A DNA stretch of 47,644 bases from Actinomycetota bacterium (lineage in GTDB: Bacteria > Margulisbacteria > Marinamargulisbacteria > GCA-2716485): contig PBBE01000047.1 in NCBI GenBank assembly GCA_002716485.1, positions 1 through 47,644 on the forward strand, read 5' to 3'. Each line of letters starts with the position of its first letter. Position 1 is the stretch's first letter. The notes beneath the pieces are model-generated. The model searched no databases, was not told the origin of the DNA, and saw nothing but the letters and a program-made list of their open reading frames with translations. Shown one piece after another: positions 46,454-47,644 of this stretch. The position numbers and the translations under genes are program-made.

Positions 46454-47319
46454 CCCTTTCATTGGTACTGAAGACGGCTTCTCGTCGCTTGAGCGCTATT
46501 ACTGATCTGCCGGATCAAGAGGCACAATGGATCTTGGCTCGGTGTATGTCGGTTTCCCATTCTCAGTTAATGGCCTCTTTGTCAGAGGTATTGTCAGAGC
46601 CGGTTCTGTCTGCTTTTGAGGCGATGATTTCGCGGCGCTTGGATGGTGAGCCCTTGGGCTTGGTCTTAGGTGATATTGAGTTTATGGGGCATGTCTATGA
46701 TGTTGAACCCGGGGTGCTCTTGCCTCGGCCTGAGACAGAGCTCTTGCTTCAGGCGGCCTTAGAGTTGGTGTCTGAGATTCAAGGGCCTTTTTACTGTCTA
46801 GAACTGGGTTTTGGGGCTGGTGTACTTAGTATTGAAATGGCGATTCGGTGTCCCAATGCTACGGTTATTGCTTGGGATATTAATCCCATTGCCCACGAGT
46901 TGGCGTTGCGTAATGCGGCCCGATTTCAAGTGACGGGAATTGAATGGATCTTAGATGACTTTTTTTCCTATCAACATCGCTTTGATTCGATGATGGCAAC
47001 GCCACACCCTATCTTGGTTTTGTCTAATCCTCCTTATATCTCAGCAGATCAATATCAGACCCTTGATCCCTCTGTTCGTGACTATGAGCCTCAAAACGCC
47101 TTGCTTGCTCATGAAAATGGGCTTAGTTATTATCGTCGTTTATGTGACTCTTTTCCTGCGGATCGCGTTATGATGGCCTGTGAATTTGGGATTGGTCAAG
47201 AAAAGTCATTGCAGCGTTGCTTGTTGGCGTGGGGGGCGCGGGGAGTGGTGTTTGGTGTTGATCACAAGGATATCCCCCGCCTCTTCACCTCTACCCCTAG
47301 TCACACGTTCTTGGGCTGA
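46450..47319 (+). CDS. prmC: Release factor glutamine N5-methyltransferase
   Basis: GVLLPRPETELLL...LELGFGAGVLSIEMA...VLSNPPYI; ATGA overlap with the prfA stop. Confidence 0.95.
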   Translation: MTLSLVLKTASRRLSAITDLPDQEAQWILARCMSVSHSQLMASLSEVLSEPVLSAFEAMISRRLDGEPLGLVLGDIEFMGHVYDVEPGVLLPRPETELLLQAALELVSEIQGPFYCLELGFGAGVLSIEMAIRCPNATVIAWDINPIAHELALRNAARFQVTGIEWILDDFFSYQHRFDSMMATPHPILVLSNPPYISADQYQTLDPSVRDYEPQNALLAHENGLSYYRRLCDSFPADRVMMACEFGIGQEKSLQRCLLAWGARGVVFGVDHKDIPRLFTSTPSHTFLG

Positions 47320-47413
47320 TCAGCGGCGCCATGAGTTCGGTCGTTTAGGGTTACTAAACTTCCCTCTCTCCTGACACCACTGCTCAGCCCAATAACGCGT
47401 GACTTATTTTTGG

Positions 47414-47644
47414 TTTTGGACATCGCGTTGCTCGTCGTTTTGTTTTGGACATCGCGTTGCTCGTCGTTTTTGGACATCGCGTTGCTCGTCGTTTTTTTTG
47501 GACATCGCGTTGCTTGTCGTTTTGTTTTGGATATCGCGTTGCTTGTCGTTTTGTTTTGGATATCGCGTTGTTCGTCGTTTTGTTTTGGACATCGCGTTTC
47601 TTGTCGTTTTTTGGACATCGCGTTGCTTGTCGTTTTGTTTTGGA
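47414..47644. repeat. Tandem repeat array, 24-nt core ttttggacatcgcgttgctcgtcg with T-rich linkers, truncated by window edge
   Basis: Eight cores at 47414, 47443, 47468, 47496, 47525, 47554, 47583, 47609 plus a partial at 47638; periods 29, 25, 28, 29, 29, 29, 26, 29. Confidence 0.95.

Noticed and set aside
47301-47618. Minus-strand ORFs (47301-47618, 47404-47592) encoding SNAMSKTKRRATRCPKQND-type repeats
   Set aside because: They are open only because the 29-nt repeat lacks stops on this strand; unit lengths vary by non-multiples of 3, and two frames are open at once. Treated as an artefact.
47414-47644. Possible CRISPR array (regular short repeats)
   Set aside because: No unique spacers: linkers are 1-5 nt T-rich remnants of the same unit, and there are no cas genes. 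It is a degenerate tandem repeat.

Overview
This 47.6 kb window comes from an AT-rich diderm bacterial genome (Omp85/TamB and many secreted or beta-barrel proteins). I could not assign a lineage from the sequence alone. Housekeeping content: tRNA-Gly(GCC), omp85-tamB, apgM-type phosphoglycerate mutase, purE, an aminotransferase, trxA, dgt, rpsB-tsf, a K+ channel with an RCK/TrkA-N domain, tgt, hemW, rpmE and prfA-prmC. Two accessory regions stand out. (1) 31270-42506(-) is a tightly packed cluster encoding a stripped-down flagellar-motor-like machine: FliF-like, FliG-like, MotA, MotB and a FliM-middle-domain-only protein. It has no rod, hook, filament or export genes, and is co-directional with an S74-chaperone fibre-like protein, an NHL-repeat lipoprotein, outer-membrane barrel-like proteins and TPR/barrel paralogues. 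This is the strongest candidate for an undescribed envelope-spanning motor. (2) 16546-27987(+) is a signalling island: a double-receiver response regulator, a small acidic orphan, a 1457-aa protein with scattered cytochrome-P450-like landmarks (K-helix Arg replaced by Cys; hydrophobic Ala-rich tail encoded by a GCT microsatellite), and a 1763-aa pseudokinase-STAND-GAF-histidine kinase translationally coupled to it. Other points of interest are a MerR regulator fused to a degenerate DegV-like domain with palindromes in its promoter region, and a 24-nt-core/29-nt-period tandem repeat array that runs off the right edge of the window. All family calls were made by reading the sequence by eye; no searches were run.
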